NCBI GenBank assembly: GCA_018062085.1
Contig: JAGOSY010000002.1
Location: 124,001-188,000 of the forward strand
Source: a bacterium
GTDB lineage: Bacteria; Cyanobacteriota; Vampirovibrionia; Obscuribacterales; Obscuribacteraceae
Reading direction: 5' to 3'
DNA length: 64,000 nt
Every line of letters starts with the position of its first letter. Position 1 is the first letter of the stretch. The notes beneath the pieces were generated by a model that was not told where the DNA came from, ran no database searches, and saw only the letters and a program-made list of their open reading frames with translations. Shown piece by piece: positions 26,685-35,214 of this stretch. The translations under genes and the position numbers were made by a program.

Positions 26685-26845
26685 CTACTTAGCCGACTAC
26701 TAGCTGACTATTTGTATATTGATTCACGTTAACTTTATTTGCAAGGAACCAAAGAGCTGAGAGCCAGTCTTTTCACCTTGGGTGCATATTCAGAGTAAAC
26801 AAGCGGTTGTTTGCCTGGTATTCTGCACTGAAAGAGGTGTTTTGA

Positions 26846-28063
26846 GTGCGTCGAAGCAATATAAAACCAGCTCTGGCTTATCTCACCGTTTTATCAGGTC
26901 TGACTGTCAATGCCGCCTTAGCAGAGGCATGGAGCCAGCCAGAGATTATTCCTGTTGCAGCTCCGGTTCGAGTTCCTGTTCTGGCGCCGGCAACAGTCAA
27001 AGTTATAGCGCCATTGACAGATGCCAAAAGCGATAGCAAAGCAGTGCACCAGGGTGCGATAAATCGCAGTGCCGATGCACTTTCTCCGCCGGCCAATATT
27101 GCCGTCGACTCGGCAACAGCTGAAGCTTTCAAAGAAACAAAACCGCGTTTGATTCTGGCGCTTTCTGGAGGCGGCTGTAAGGCAGTTGCTGAAATTGGTG
27201 TTTTGCGCAGCTTTGAGCAACATGGCATAAAAATTGACGGCATAGTTGGTACCAGTATGGGCTCTACTGTTGGTGCCCTCTATTGTGCTGGTGTTTCGGT
27301 GGACGACATTGAAAAAATGTATCTTGATGACACCATGCAAAATGCCATGCTCAAAGGTGCGATTTTGAGTGTTATTACTAGCCCTATCAAACCGATTGCT
27401 TATCTTTTTAAAGGCCGACCTTATGCTGGAATTACCAGTGGCGATGGCTATCTAAAACTACTGCAAAGCAAGCTACCGGCAACCTTTAGCGAATTGAAAC
27501 TTCCTTTTGCTGCAGTGGTTACTAATCTGACCGACGGCGAAACTACTGCTCTGGCGACTGGCGATTTGCCCCGTTCGGTTTTAGCGAGCAACTGTGTTCC
27601 CACTCTTTATCGGCCGATGATGTTGGGAGGCAAACTCTATGTCGATGGGGGTTTAAAGGCTAACCTGCCTTCAACCATTGCTCAAGGAATGGGCGCTAAT
27701 ATAGTCGTCGCTGCTCTGGTGGATACGGCCATCAAACCAGTAGCCAATAAGCAGTTTAAGTCGAAAAAGAATTTGATGATGAGAGTAATGGATATCATGT
27801 TGGCCAATGCTGACAAGCAACAAGCCCATGCTTCTGACATTCTCATTTATCCCGATGTTGACTTTGTTCCAGGCATGACCAAAGACAGAGACATTTTGAA
27901 GCGTGGCATTGCCGCAGGGCAAAAAGCTGCTGACACAGTGGCCAGCCGCATTAAGGCTGAACTCTTGGCCCTAGATAGAAGCAAAGGGGCAAATCCCAAT
28001 CATTTGGTGGAAATTCCCAGTAAACAGGTCGAGACTGAAGACAGTAAATCAAGTCCCGAGTAA
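26846..28063 (+). CDS. secreted patatin-like phospholipase
   Basis: 405 residues from GTG 26846, with GAGGTG nine bases upstream. A signal peptide ends near ALAEA. The patatin domain (about 95-300) has the oxyanion motif GGGCKA, the nucleophile S137 in GTSMGS, and the catalytic D267 in YVDGGLKAN, so the Ser-Asp dyad is complete. Gly replaced by Cys in the GGGxRG position is common in bacterial members (RssA-like). It probably hydrolyses lipids in the periplasm or envelope. It lies 39 bp before the AMP-ligase fusion gene, with which it may be co-transcribed. Confidence 0.92.
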   Translation: MRRSNIKPALAYLTVLSGLTVNAALAEAWSQPEIIPVAAPVRVPVLAPATVKVIAPLTDAKSDSKAVHQGAINRSADALSPPANIAVDSATAEAFKETKPRLILALSGGGCKAVAEIGVLRSFEQHGIKIDGIVGTSMGSTVGALYCAGVSVDDIEKMYLDDTMQNAMLKGAILSVITSPIKPIAYLFKGRPYAGITSGDGYLKLLQSKLPATFSELKLPFAAVVTNLTDGETTALATGDLPRSVLASNCVPTLYRPMMLGGKLYVDGGLKANLPSTIAQGMGANIVVAALVDTAIKPVANKQFKSKKNLMMRVMDIMLANADKQQAHASDILIYPDVDFVPGMTKDRDILKRGIAAGQKAADTVASRIKAELLALDRSKGANPNHLVEIPSKQVETEDSKSSPE

Positions 28064-28102
28064 AATTAAGGCAATTTTGCAGTTCATTTAAGTAGGTGTG
28101 AT

Positions 28103-30910
28103 ATGGTCGCAGAAGTCGACAAGGTTGAAAAATCTAGTTTGGAAACCCCGGACAAGACTGATGGCGCTACTGTTAGCGGGCGCACCTTGAAAGATCTGAT
28201 CGATGGCTTTAGCGAATATGGTCCTCAAGATGCCATAGTCAGCTTTGTCAAAAATGGTTCGGTGACTTTGAATTATCATGGCTTTCTCTCTGAGATTCGC
28301 AATGTTGCTGCTTCTCTGCTCAGCCAAGGAATAAACAAAGGTGACAACGTCGTCTTCTTTGCACCAAATTCAGCGTCATGGATTATTTCTGCTCTTGCCA
28401 CCATATATACAGGGGCAACAGTGGTGCCAATTGATTCTCAACAAAATGATGATGTGATTAAACACATTATTGAGGATAGCTCGGCTGGTTGGATTTTTAC
28501 TGATGATAAAGGCTCTAAGCGTCTCGAAAAAATATTGCCGAAGTCTGGTGCTAAAGCCAAATCTAAACATCGCATCGTTCGACTTGATGATGATGAAGTG
28601 GCAGAAAGCTGGAAGAAAATTAGTGCTGCTTCGAAAGAAAAAGCTGAGGACATTAATCCGCAGTTGTTAAAGCTTACACCGACTGATATTGCTGTCTTGT
28701 TTTATACATCCGGCACTACAGGTACGCCAAAGGGTGTGCCACTGAGCCACACCAATATGCTCTTACAGCTTGACGAAGTTATTTCTAAGATTGATTTGCT
28801 CAAGCCCAAAGACCGCGTTATGCTGCCCTTGCCTCTCTTTCATGTCTACCCGCTTAACACTGGTTTGATGGCACCACTTTTGATGGGCCTCACCATTGTT
28901 TTACCCCGGTCGTTGACAGGGCCTGAGATTATGCGTGCCCTCAACGATGGCAAAGTCACTGTCATTGTTGGAGTGCCTAGGCTTTTGCGTTCTCTTTATC
29001 AAGCTATTGAAAGCAAATTTCACAAGAACGAAATCATTGGTGCCGGATTTGATGCTGCCATTAACTATTGTCTGGGCATGGATAGATTTTTCAATCTGCG
29101 TCCGGGCAAGACACTTTTTGCGCCTGTACGAAAGAAGTTTGGACCAACTTTGCGTCTGTTCACCTGCGGTGGTGCTCCACTTGCCAGTGAATTGGCTTAC
29201 AAGATAAGAGCAATTGGTTGGGAGATAGGGGTTGGTTATGGTTTAACAGAAACGGCACCGCTAGTTACTTTTCGTGTTCCTGAAGATCGTGATCTTGAAG
29301 GGGTTGGTCAAGCGATTAAGGGTGTCAAAGTACGCATAGACCCTTTGGCTGAACCTGATGAAAGGCTAGATAAGGATGCCGGTGAAATTGTCGTCACCGG
29401 TCCCAATGTCTTTGCTGGCTATAAGAACCTTCCTGAATTAACCAAAGAAGTATTTACTGCTGATGGTTGGTTTAGAACTGGTGATCTTGGGGTGATGAAG
29501 CATGGCAAGTTGCATGTGATTGGACGAGCCTCTTCTACCATTGTCATGGAAGGCGGCGAGAAGATTCAACCAGAAGACGTTGAAGATCGCATTGCTAAAC
29601 AACCAGCCATTGCCGAAATTGGCTTATTGCAAGTAGATCACAAATTGGTTGCTTTAGTTATGCCTGATATGAAAGTAATTGGCGATCAAGATGTTAGAGC
29701 TGCTCTGGCTAGTGCTCTTAAGGTAGCTTCTAGCAACCTCGCTTCGTACTTACAAGTAACCAATTTTGCCATCACCAAAGATACTTTGCCCCGCACTAAT
29801 TTGGGTAAAATTAAGCGTCATGAATTGCGGGCTCGTTATGACCAGGCCGTGGCCGAAGAAAAGCAAGGTAAAGGCGCGAGTAAAGCAAAAAGTGCTGAGT
29901 CGCTTGATTCTAATGATCAAATATTGGTGGAAGATCCTGCTGCTGCCGCTTGCTTAAAATGGCTGAAAGAGCGCTTCCCTGAGCAAGAGATTAGACTTGA
30001 TACCAGTCCGCAACTTGATCTCAATATAGATTCGCTTGAATGGATGCATCTGACTTTAGAACTCGTCGAGCACACTGGTGTAGAACTGACCGGCGAAGCC
30101 GTTTCAAGAGTGACCACTGTGCGCGAACTTTTAAGTGAGATCGTGGCCTCATCTGAAGGCGGCGAAGGTGCTGTTTCACCAATTGATGATCCTGATCATT
30201 ATTTAACGGCTGAGCAAAGAGAGTTTGTCCAACCTCTAACGGGCTGGCGCATTGGCGCAGCCGAAACTCTCTATAATTTCACCATGATGGTAATGAGCCC
30301 CTTTAGAGTGCAAGCTGTTCATCCTGAAAATATCAAAGATGTGCCACAGGTTATCTTCGTTCCCAATCATGCCAGCTATATAGATGCATTTGTCATTGCT
30401 GCAGCTCTGCCGAAAGAGCGAGTGAAGAACACACAATGGGCCGGTTGGACTGGTATTGCCTTTGGTAACCCAGTGTTTTCATTCCTCAGTCGTCTATCGC
30501 GAGTTATCCCGATTGAAGCTAAGCAATCTATTTTTTCTAGCTTGGCACTGTCTGTGTCGGTTTTGAAGCAGGGTAATAACTTGGTCTGGTTCCCTGAAGC
30601 GGAGAGAACTCTTGACGGTCGTCTTTTACCCTTCAAGCAAGGTATTGGTCTTCTGCTAGAAAAGAGTGATGTAAAAGCTGTGCCTGTTTATCTTGATGGT
30701 ACACGTCAGGCCTTAGCCCCAGGAGCTTTCTTCCCTACTTATGTCCCTATACGTGTGATCTTTGGCGAGCCTGCGACTGGCAGTCAGTTGGCCAAGGAAG
30801 GTAAAGGAAAGGAAGCCCCCGAGCGTATTGCCAATGCTCTGCAGCAGAGAGTATTAGCGCTTTCGAAAGAAGCCGTAAATAAAGTGCCCGAGCAAGAAAG
30901 CAAGAGCTAA
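28103..30910 (+). CDS. acyl-CoA/ACP synthetase - carrier - acyltransferase fusion
   Basis: 935 residues with three domains in order. Residues about 25-590 are an AMP-binding ligase (YTSGTTGTPKG at 201-211; GYGLTETAP; DGWFRTGDLGVM; IVMEGGEKIQPEDVE). Residues about 615-690 are an acyl-carrier domain with phosphopantetheine Ser644 in NIDSLEW. Residues about 720-935 are a PlsC-type acyltransferase (NHASYID, H756 and D761; FPEAERTLDG). It would activate a fatty acid, hold it on its own carrier and pass it to a lysolipid, like Aas but with the order reversed and an internal carrier. Stop and the next ATG overlap (TAATG). Next to a patatin gene, this suggests lipid remodelling. Confidence 0.9.
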   Translation: MVAEVDKVEKSSLETPDKTDGATVSGRTLKDLIDGFSEYGPQDAIVSFVKNGSVTLNYHGFLSEIRNVAASLLSQGINKGDNVVFFAPNSASWIISALATIYTGATVVPIDSQQNDDVIKHIIEDSSAGWIFTDDKGSKRLEKILPKSGAKAKSKHRIVRLDDDEVAESWKKISAASKEKAEDINPQLLKLTPTDIAVLFYTSGTTGTPKGVPLSHTNMLLQLDEVISKIDLLKPKDRVMLPLPLFHVYPLNTGLMAPLLMGLTIVLPRSLTGPEIMRALNDGKVTVIVGVPRLLRSLYQAIESKFHKNEIIGAGFDAAINYCLGMDRFFNLRPGKTLFAPVRKKFGPTLRLFTCGGAPLASELAYKIRAIGWEIGVGYGLTETAPLVTFRVPEDRDLEGVGQAIKGVKVRIDPLAEPDERLDKDAGEIVVTGPNVFAGYKNLPELTKEVFTADGWFRTGDLGVMKHGKLHVIGRASSTIVMEGGEKIQPEDVEDRIAKQPAIAEIGLLQVDHKLVALVMPDMKVIGDQDVRAALASALKVASSNLASYLQVTNFAITKDTLPRTNLGKIKRHELRARYDQAVAEEKQGKGASKAKSAESLDSNDQILVEDPAAAACLKWLKERFPEQEIRLDTSPQLDLNIDSLEWMHLTLELVEHTGVELTGEAVSRVTTVRELLSEIVASSEGGEGAVSPIDDPDHYLTAEQREFVQPLTGWRIGAAETLYNFTMMVMSPFRVQAVHPENIKDVPQVIFVPNHASYIDAFVIAAALPKERVKNTQWAGWTGIAFGNPVFSFLSRLSRVIPIEAKQSIFSSLALSVSVLKQGNNLVWFPEAERTLDGRLLPFKQGIGLLLEKSDVKAVPVYLDGTRQALAPGAFFPTYVPIRVIFGEPATGSQLAKEGKGKEAPERIANALQQRVLALSKEAVNKVPEQESKS

Positions 30911-31557
30911 TGACAAAATCTCAAGAAACTAAAGAGATGGAGCCAATGTGGCCATCCTTAGTTGCACTTTTAGCTGCTGGTGGACTCTATGCTGCTCTGC
31001 CTCAGTCTCTGGCCTTGGGGCCGCGATGGATGCTTATAGCTTTAGTGCTGTTTACTCTTGCACCATCTGAATTCTTACACAGCCGAGGGCATCACAAATT
31101 TTGTCGCCCCATAGGCTTCTTTGTCATTAGTGCCGTAACCTTGGGCATGATTGTTTCGGTGGTCTTATTGGTTAGGGCTATTCCTGCCCATGTGGTGGAC
31201 CCTGAACAACTTTTGCATTCAGCCACAGCACTTTGGCTCAGCAATATTTTGGTCTTTGCTGTTTGGTACTGGCGCCTAGATGCTGGCGGTCCACACCAGC
31301 GCAGTCTGCGTGATCAACATACTCATAGCCATGGGGCCTTTCTCTTTCCTCAAATGACCATCGCCCACTCTAATCAAGACAAATGGGCACCACTTTTTGT
31401 TGACTATCTCTTTCTTGCCTTTAATACCAGCACAGCTCTTTCACCCACTGATGTACCCGTGCTTTCTCGTTGGGCCAAAGCATTGATGATGGTGCAATCG
31501 GCAATTTCTCTAGCGGTGGTAGGTTTGCTCGCTGCGCGTGCTGTAAATATCTTATGA
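30910..31557 (+). CDS. conserved multi-pass membrane protein (DUF1345-like)
   Basis: 215 residues with about five hydrophobic segments. The central WRLDAGGPHQR and the C-terminal FVDYLFLAFNTSTALSPTDVPVLSRWAKAL (in part), MMVQSAISL and RAVNIL match a conserved family of bacterial membrane proteins of unknown function. The last part resembles an ion-channel pore helix with a filter-like loop, but this is not proven. Its ATG overlaps the stop of the synthetase fusion gene (TAATG), so translation is coupled. Confidence 0.7.
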   Translation: MTKSQETKEMEPMWPSLVALLAAGGLYAALPQSLALGPRWMLIALVLFTLAPSEFLHSRGHHKFCRPIGFFVISAVTLGMIVSVVLLVRAIPAHVVDPEQLLHSATALWLSNILVFAVWYWRLDAGGPHQRSLRDQHTHSHGAFLFPQMTIAHSNQDKWAPLFVDYLFLAFNTSTALSPTDVPVLSRWAKALMMVQSAISLAVVGLLAARAVNIL

Positions 31558-31594
31558 TTGATAGGTCGATTGAGCATTTTCAAGTGGTGCGCTT

Positions 31595-32758
31595 ATGATT
31601 CGCTTTGGAGAACTGCTAGTTAGGTTAAACCTCGTCAGTGAGCGAGATTTGACAGATGCGCTTCAGGTAGCACCGCAATTTGGCTTGCCCTTAGGGCGCA
31701 CCTTAGTGCTGTCGGGTCGTATCAGCGAGACTGAATTGCAGCTCGCCGTTGAGCTGCAGCCATTGATTGGGCAAAATCTTTGCTCTTTAGAACGGGCCAA
31801 AGAAGCAGCAAAATTGGTTCGAGCTAAGGGGCTACTACCGGCTGAGGCCTTAAAGCGAATTGGTGTTCAGGGGGCTACCGATAAGGCTACCTTGGGCTGT
31901 CTATTAGTTGATTCTGGTTTCATTTCAGCCGAACAGGTTGATAATGCTCAGAAGATCAGTTATGAAACAGGCATGAGGCTTGGCAGAGTGCTGATTCTCA
32001 ATAATCTGATCAGCCATTCCCTGTTGACCCAGGCTCTCGACCTTCAGGCTATGGTGCGTCAAGGTCGCATGTCTTTGCCTCAAGCTGTCGAGATGCTAGT
32101 GAGCAGTGCGCCGAAGCATGCTCTTCCTGCCAATATCTCTATGCGATTAGAGGCCCATGGGCTGAGCCCCTCACCGGCCAAAAAGCAAGTTCGCTTTGGC
32201 GAGTTCTTGGTAATGTCTGGCCTTGCCAGTGAGAACGAAATTCTCAATGCCATGGAGACGAGTTTGAGTAAGCAGCTCAGTCTTGGTGAGGCGATTGTTG
32301 CCCTTGGTCTAATCTCAGAGTCACTCTTCAAGAAGGCCGAAGGTCTGCACGAGCAAGTGAGCCAGGGTGCTGTCACTCTGAAGCAAGCTACTGATGAGAT
32401 TTACCGCCTGATTCATGGTAACAAGGGCGGTAGCAAGGCTGGTAGCGTCGATGATAATATTCCTTCTCCTGTCTTGGGCGAATTGCTCAAAATGACAGGA
32501 TTTGTCAATGATTCTGATATCTCTGAGGCAATTGAACTGAGCAGCCGCTATCCGGCCCTGATTGGCAAAATGCTTGTGGTGTCTGGTGCTATTGATGAAG
32601 CGACATTGATTGCTTCATTGCGTTGTCAGTATCTGCTTAAGCACGGTTATCTCGGAGTCGACCAAGCAGTTAAAGCTCTGCAGTATTCAAGGAAGAATAA
32701 AGTCAGTTTTGATGATGCTATGGAAGAACTTAGTATTGCTAAGCCTACCGGCATTTAA
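31595..32758 (+). CDS. four-repeat MshEN (GspE/PilB N-terminal) domain protein
   Basis: 387 residues built from four MshEN-like units. The segments LGRTLVLSGRISETELQLA, LGRVLILNNLISHSLLTQAL, LGEAIVALGLISESLFKKA and IGKMLVVSGAIDEATLIASL each follow the pattern that binds c-di-GMP in MshE. No ATPase domain follows, so this is a stand-alone receptor-like or scaffold protein. The Arg of the RLGxx(L/V) signature is present only in the second unit, so binding may be limited. It follows the membrane protein by 37 bp on the same strand. Confidence 0.8.
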   Translation: MIRFGELLVRLNLVSERDLTDALQVAPQFGLPLGRTLVLSGRISETELQLAVELQPLIGQNLCSLERAKEAAKLVRAKGLLPAEALKRIGVQGATDKATLGCLLVDSGFISAEQVDNAQKISYETGMRLGRVLILNNLISHSLLTQALDLQAMVRQGRMSLPQAVEMLVSSAPKHALPANISMRLEAHGLSPSPAKKQVRFGEFLVMSGLASENEILNAMETSLSKQLSLGEAIVALGLISESLFKKAEGLHEQVSQGAVTLKQATDEIYRLIHGNKGGSKAGSVDDNIPSPVLGELLKMTGFVNDSDISEAIELSSRYPALIGKMLVVSGAIDEATLIASLRCQYLLKHGYLGVDQAVKALQYSRKNKVSFDDAMEELSIAKPTGI

Positions 32759-32764
32759 TTTCAC

Positions 32765-33145
32765 CTATAAGACTTTCATTTTTTTCTGGATGGTGGTTTC
32801 GTCGTTGTCTGCAGTAATGCATTTGACTGTTACTACGCGTTCGCCTGCTTGAGCATCTTCTACCATCTGCCATGACCAGTTGACTGTTCCGGCAGTGTCA
32901 GCACGTTTCTCTATTAGATTAGGATGTCTGCTTGCTTTGCCGTTGGGTTTTTGTACCGTGATCTGGCAATAGGCTCCTGGTTCGGTTTGTACTGTGACGC
33001 TGCAAATCTGGCCTGCCCTTACCACCCTGGTGAAACCGACGATCTTGGCTTTGGCATGATGGAAAGGCAAAGCTTGGGCAGGAAGTCCTGCCAGCAGCAT
33101 GAAAGTCAGTAAGGGCACAAGAAGTATCTTGTTGAGTAAAAACAT
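32765..33145 (-). CDS. small secreted protein, immunoglobulin-like
   Basis: 126 residues with a clear signal peptide (LLVPLLTFMLLAGLPAQA). The mature part has beta-strand alternation (VVRAGQICSVTVQTEPGAYC, GTVNWSWQM, ERVVTVKC) with three Cys, like a small Ig-type sandwich. No family recognised. Its 3' end is 6 bp from the convergent MshEN gene. Confidence 0.6.
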   Translation of the reverse strand: MFLLNKILLVPLLTFMLLAGLPAQALPFHHAKAKIVGFTRVVRAGQICSVTVQTEPGAYCQITVQKPNGKASRHPNLIEKRADTAGTVNWSWQMVEDAQAGERVVTVKCITADNDETTIQKKMKVL

Positions 33146-33290
33146 TCTTTTCTCCAGATAGCTCTAGCATAATAACATGGTGTGTGGGCCGGTTTTGTAT
33201 CATCTTGGAACTATTTAGTCAGGGCTCCGTCATTGAAAACACGAGGCGTTGAGAATCGCTGGCCCTAGTAATTAATAAGTGAGGAAAGCT

Positions 33291-34145
33291 GTGAATAATT
33301 CGATTTATAGAAGCAAGTTCAAATTCGTTGCATTTGCAATGATGACACCACTGCTCAGTTCGGCCATTTTTTTATCAGCTCAACCCGCTCAAGCTCAAGG
33401 TTTTACTGATACTTTACGCAACGTGCTTGGTCCAAATAACAACAGCTCTTTCAATTCAAACAATTTTTTGGCTGGCAACAACAGTGGCATGAATGCCGCG
33501 CAATCAACATCAATAAATAATCTCAATAGCACACGGGCTCAGGCTAACGCTTCAATATCTGCTGCTGTGGCCAATGGTACAATGAGCGTTGATCAAGCTA
33601 GTCTCTATCAAAATCAATTGAATGCTAACGCCAATGAGCAAAACAATTATGTAAACTCTGGTAACTTTAACTTTGCCCAAATGCAGTCAGTATTGACCAA
33701 TTTGCAAAGTATCAACAGCAATATCACTAGTGCAATTTCAACTGGTGCCACCAATAACTTCAACGCTAACACTAGTGCCAATAACTACAACAATAATAAC
33801 GGCTGGAACAATGGTCGGCGCAATCATGGTAGAAATCGCTGGAACAACGGTTACAACAATCAGGTCAGTGCGACTTACTGGGCTGGTATTGACAGCCAGT
33901 TGAGTGCATCCCTAACCCGCATGCAAGATGGTCTCAATAATCGTTCGCTCACTCAAAATGAGTTTAACGATTTGAAGCGGCAGTACGACGCAATTGTTAG
34001 CAGAGAAGCACAGTACAAAAGTAATGGCAATCGCTTTAACAACAACGAACGGACAGCATTAGAGCGTCAAATCGATAACTTAAATAATACAATAACCCGC
34101 GAAGTGACTGACCGCGAACACAATCGTCGCAGACGTTGGCACTAA
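33291..34145 (+). CDS. secreted Asn-rich protein
   Basis: 284 residues from GTG 33291, preferred over GTG 33279 because GAGGAAAG lies just upstream of it. The signal peptide ends near AQPAQAQ. The mature protein is rich in Asn, Ser and Ala (SSFNSNNFLAGNNSG; WNNGRRNHGRNRWNNGYNN), with helical stretches between. No family recognised; a surface or matrix role is possible. Confidence 0.65.
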   Translation: MNNSIYRSKFKFVAFAMMTPLLSSAIFLSAQPAQAQGFTDTLRNVLGPNNNSSFNSNNFLAGNNSGMNAAQSTSINNLNSTRAQANASISAAVANGTMSVDQASLYQNQLNANANEQNNYVNSGNFNFAQMQSVLTNLQSINSNITSAISTGATNNFNANTSANNYNNNNGWNNGRRNHGRNRWNNGYNNQVSATYWAGIDSQLSASLTRMQDGLNNRSLTQNEFNDLKRQYDAIVSREAQYKSNGNRFNNNERTALERQIDNLNNTITREVTDREHNRRRRWH

Positions 34146-34173
34146 GGTATAAATTGAACTCTTTCAGCACTTA

Positions 34174-34250
34174 GCGACAAATATAGATTAGCAATATGAT
34201 ACTTTGACATCTGTTTTCAAAGTATCATACTTGTCTAATCTATATTTCGC
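34174..34250. repeat. long near-perfect palindrome before the deaminase gene
   Basis: Two arms of about 34 bases (34174-34207 and 34217-34250) are inverted complements with two small mismatched bulges, around a nine-base loop. Each arm holds AAATATAGATTAG and TATGATACTTTGA. The stem is AT-rich and not followed by a long T-run, so it is not a standard terminator. It ends five bases before the ribosome site of the deaminase gene. It could be a mRNA structure, a protein-binding site or a small non-coding repeat element. Confidence 0.85.
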
Positions 34251-34264
34251 TTTTGGGAGAAAGA

Positions 34265-35152
34265 ATGTCAACAGCAAAAATTTTCCGCTGGAATTTTTTG
34301 ATGGCTTTAGTGGCCTGTCTATCTTGCCTGGTTAGTACGAGCGCCGCATCTTTTGCTGCCGAAAAGAAGTTCTTTGGCAATGAGTACGATCCTACTAAAG
34401 ATCAAATTACTGCTTATACAGACGCAACAGGCGAAGAGTATCCAAATAAGCCAGTACCGCTTAAAGTCAAAGACATGTTCAGCTATCTGCAGCCATGGGA
34501 TGGTTATTGCAATGAGAGCAAATTGCCTGAAGCCGATATAAAGCGTCTGCCATGTCAAACATCGAATATTAAACCGACTTTGAAATACCATGGTGTTCAA
34601 GTAATTGGAAACAAGTGGATGCACCGAGCTTGCGCTGAGGCCCTAAAGTCTGTGCAAAACGGCGGCGGACCTTTCAGCACAGTGATTGTGCAAATTGACA
34701 ATGACACTAATAAAGTAATTCGCTACTGGGTTTCACACAACCACGTAACAGAGTGGATCGACCCCACTGCTCACGGCGAAACTACTGCCATTAGGCAAGC
34801 CTGCAGAGAGTTGGGCGTTTTTAATCTTGGCGAAATCAATAAATCAAATCCAAATCTTAAGTTGCCGCAAACTTGCGCTACTTCACACTGTGACTTGTAT
34901 ACTTCAGCTGAACCATGCCCAATGTGCTATTCGGCTACTCGCTGGGCACATATTGATAACATCTACTTTGCTGCCACCGTATACGATGCGGCCACTCAAG
35001 GTGTTAACTTCGGTGACGAGCCTCAGTATGCTGAGCTTTCTCTCAATTACGAAGATAGAGTTAGGCTAGGAGTAAACTGCTATCAGTGCACAACTGATAA
35101 CTCGCTTGATGCTTTTAACCACTTTAAACGTGGTGGCAGCATAAAGTACTAA
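34265..35152 (+). CDS. secreted CMP/dCMP/guanine-deaminase-like zinc protein
   Basis: 295 residues from ATG 34265, with GGGAGA eight bases upstream. A signal peptide (LMALVACLSCLVSTSAASFA) is followed at about residue 120 by a cytidine-deaminase-fold domain: zinc ligand H170 and proton-shuttle E172 in AHGETTA, and ligands C218 and C221 in EPCPMC. The pattern is nearest guanine/tRNA-type deaminases. Such enzymes are normally cytosolic, so export is unusual. The N-terminal 100 residues are extra and Cys-containing. A strong terminator follows. Confidence 0.85.
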   Translation: MSTAKIFRWNFLMALVACLSCLVSTSAASFAAEKKFFGNEYDPTKDQITAYTDATGEEYPNKPVPLKVKDMFSYLQPWDGYCNESKLPEADIKRLPCQTSNIKPTLKYHGVQVIGNKWMHRACAEALKSVQNGGGPFSTVIVQIDNDTNKVIRYWVSHNHVTEWIDPTAHGETTAIRQACRELGVFNLGEINKSNPNLKLPQTCATSHCDLYTSAEPCPMCYSATRWAHIDNIYFAATVYDAATQGVNFGDEPQYAELSLNYEDRVRLGVNCYQCTTDNSLDAFNHFKRGGSIKY

Positions 35153-35168
35153 ATATAAATTGCTTGTG

Positions 35169-35205
35169 AAAGGGGCGCGGGGTGTGTACTCCGCGCCCCT
35201 TTTTA
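35169..35205 (+). terminator. strong Rho-independent terminator
   Basis: A GC-rich stem AGGGGCGCGG / CCGCGCCCCT (10 bp) with a 10-base loop is followed by TTTTT. It ends the deaminase transcript. The downstream ribosome site AAGGAT begins right after it. Confidence 0.92.
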
Positions 35206-35214
35206 AGGATAGCT

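Noticed and set aside
26961..26985. A GGTTCGAGTTCC segment resembling a tRNA T-loop
   Set aside because: It lies inside the patatin coding frame and no matching acceptor or anticodon arms surround it.
31595..32758. Type II secretion or pilus ATPase
   Set aside because: Only MshEN units are present; no Walker A/B ATPase domain follows.
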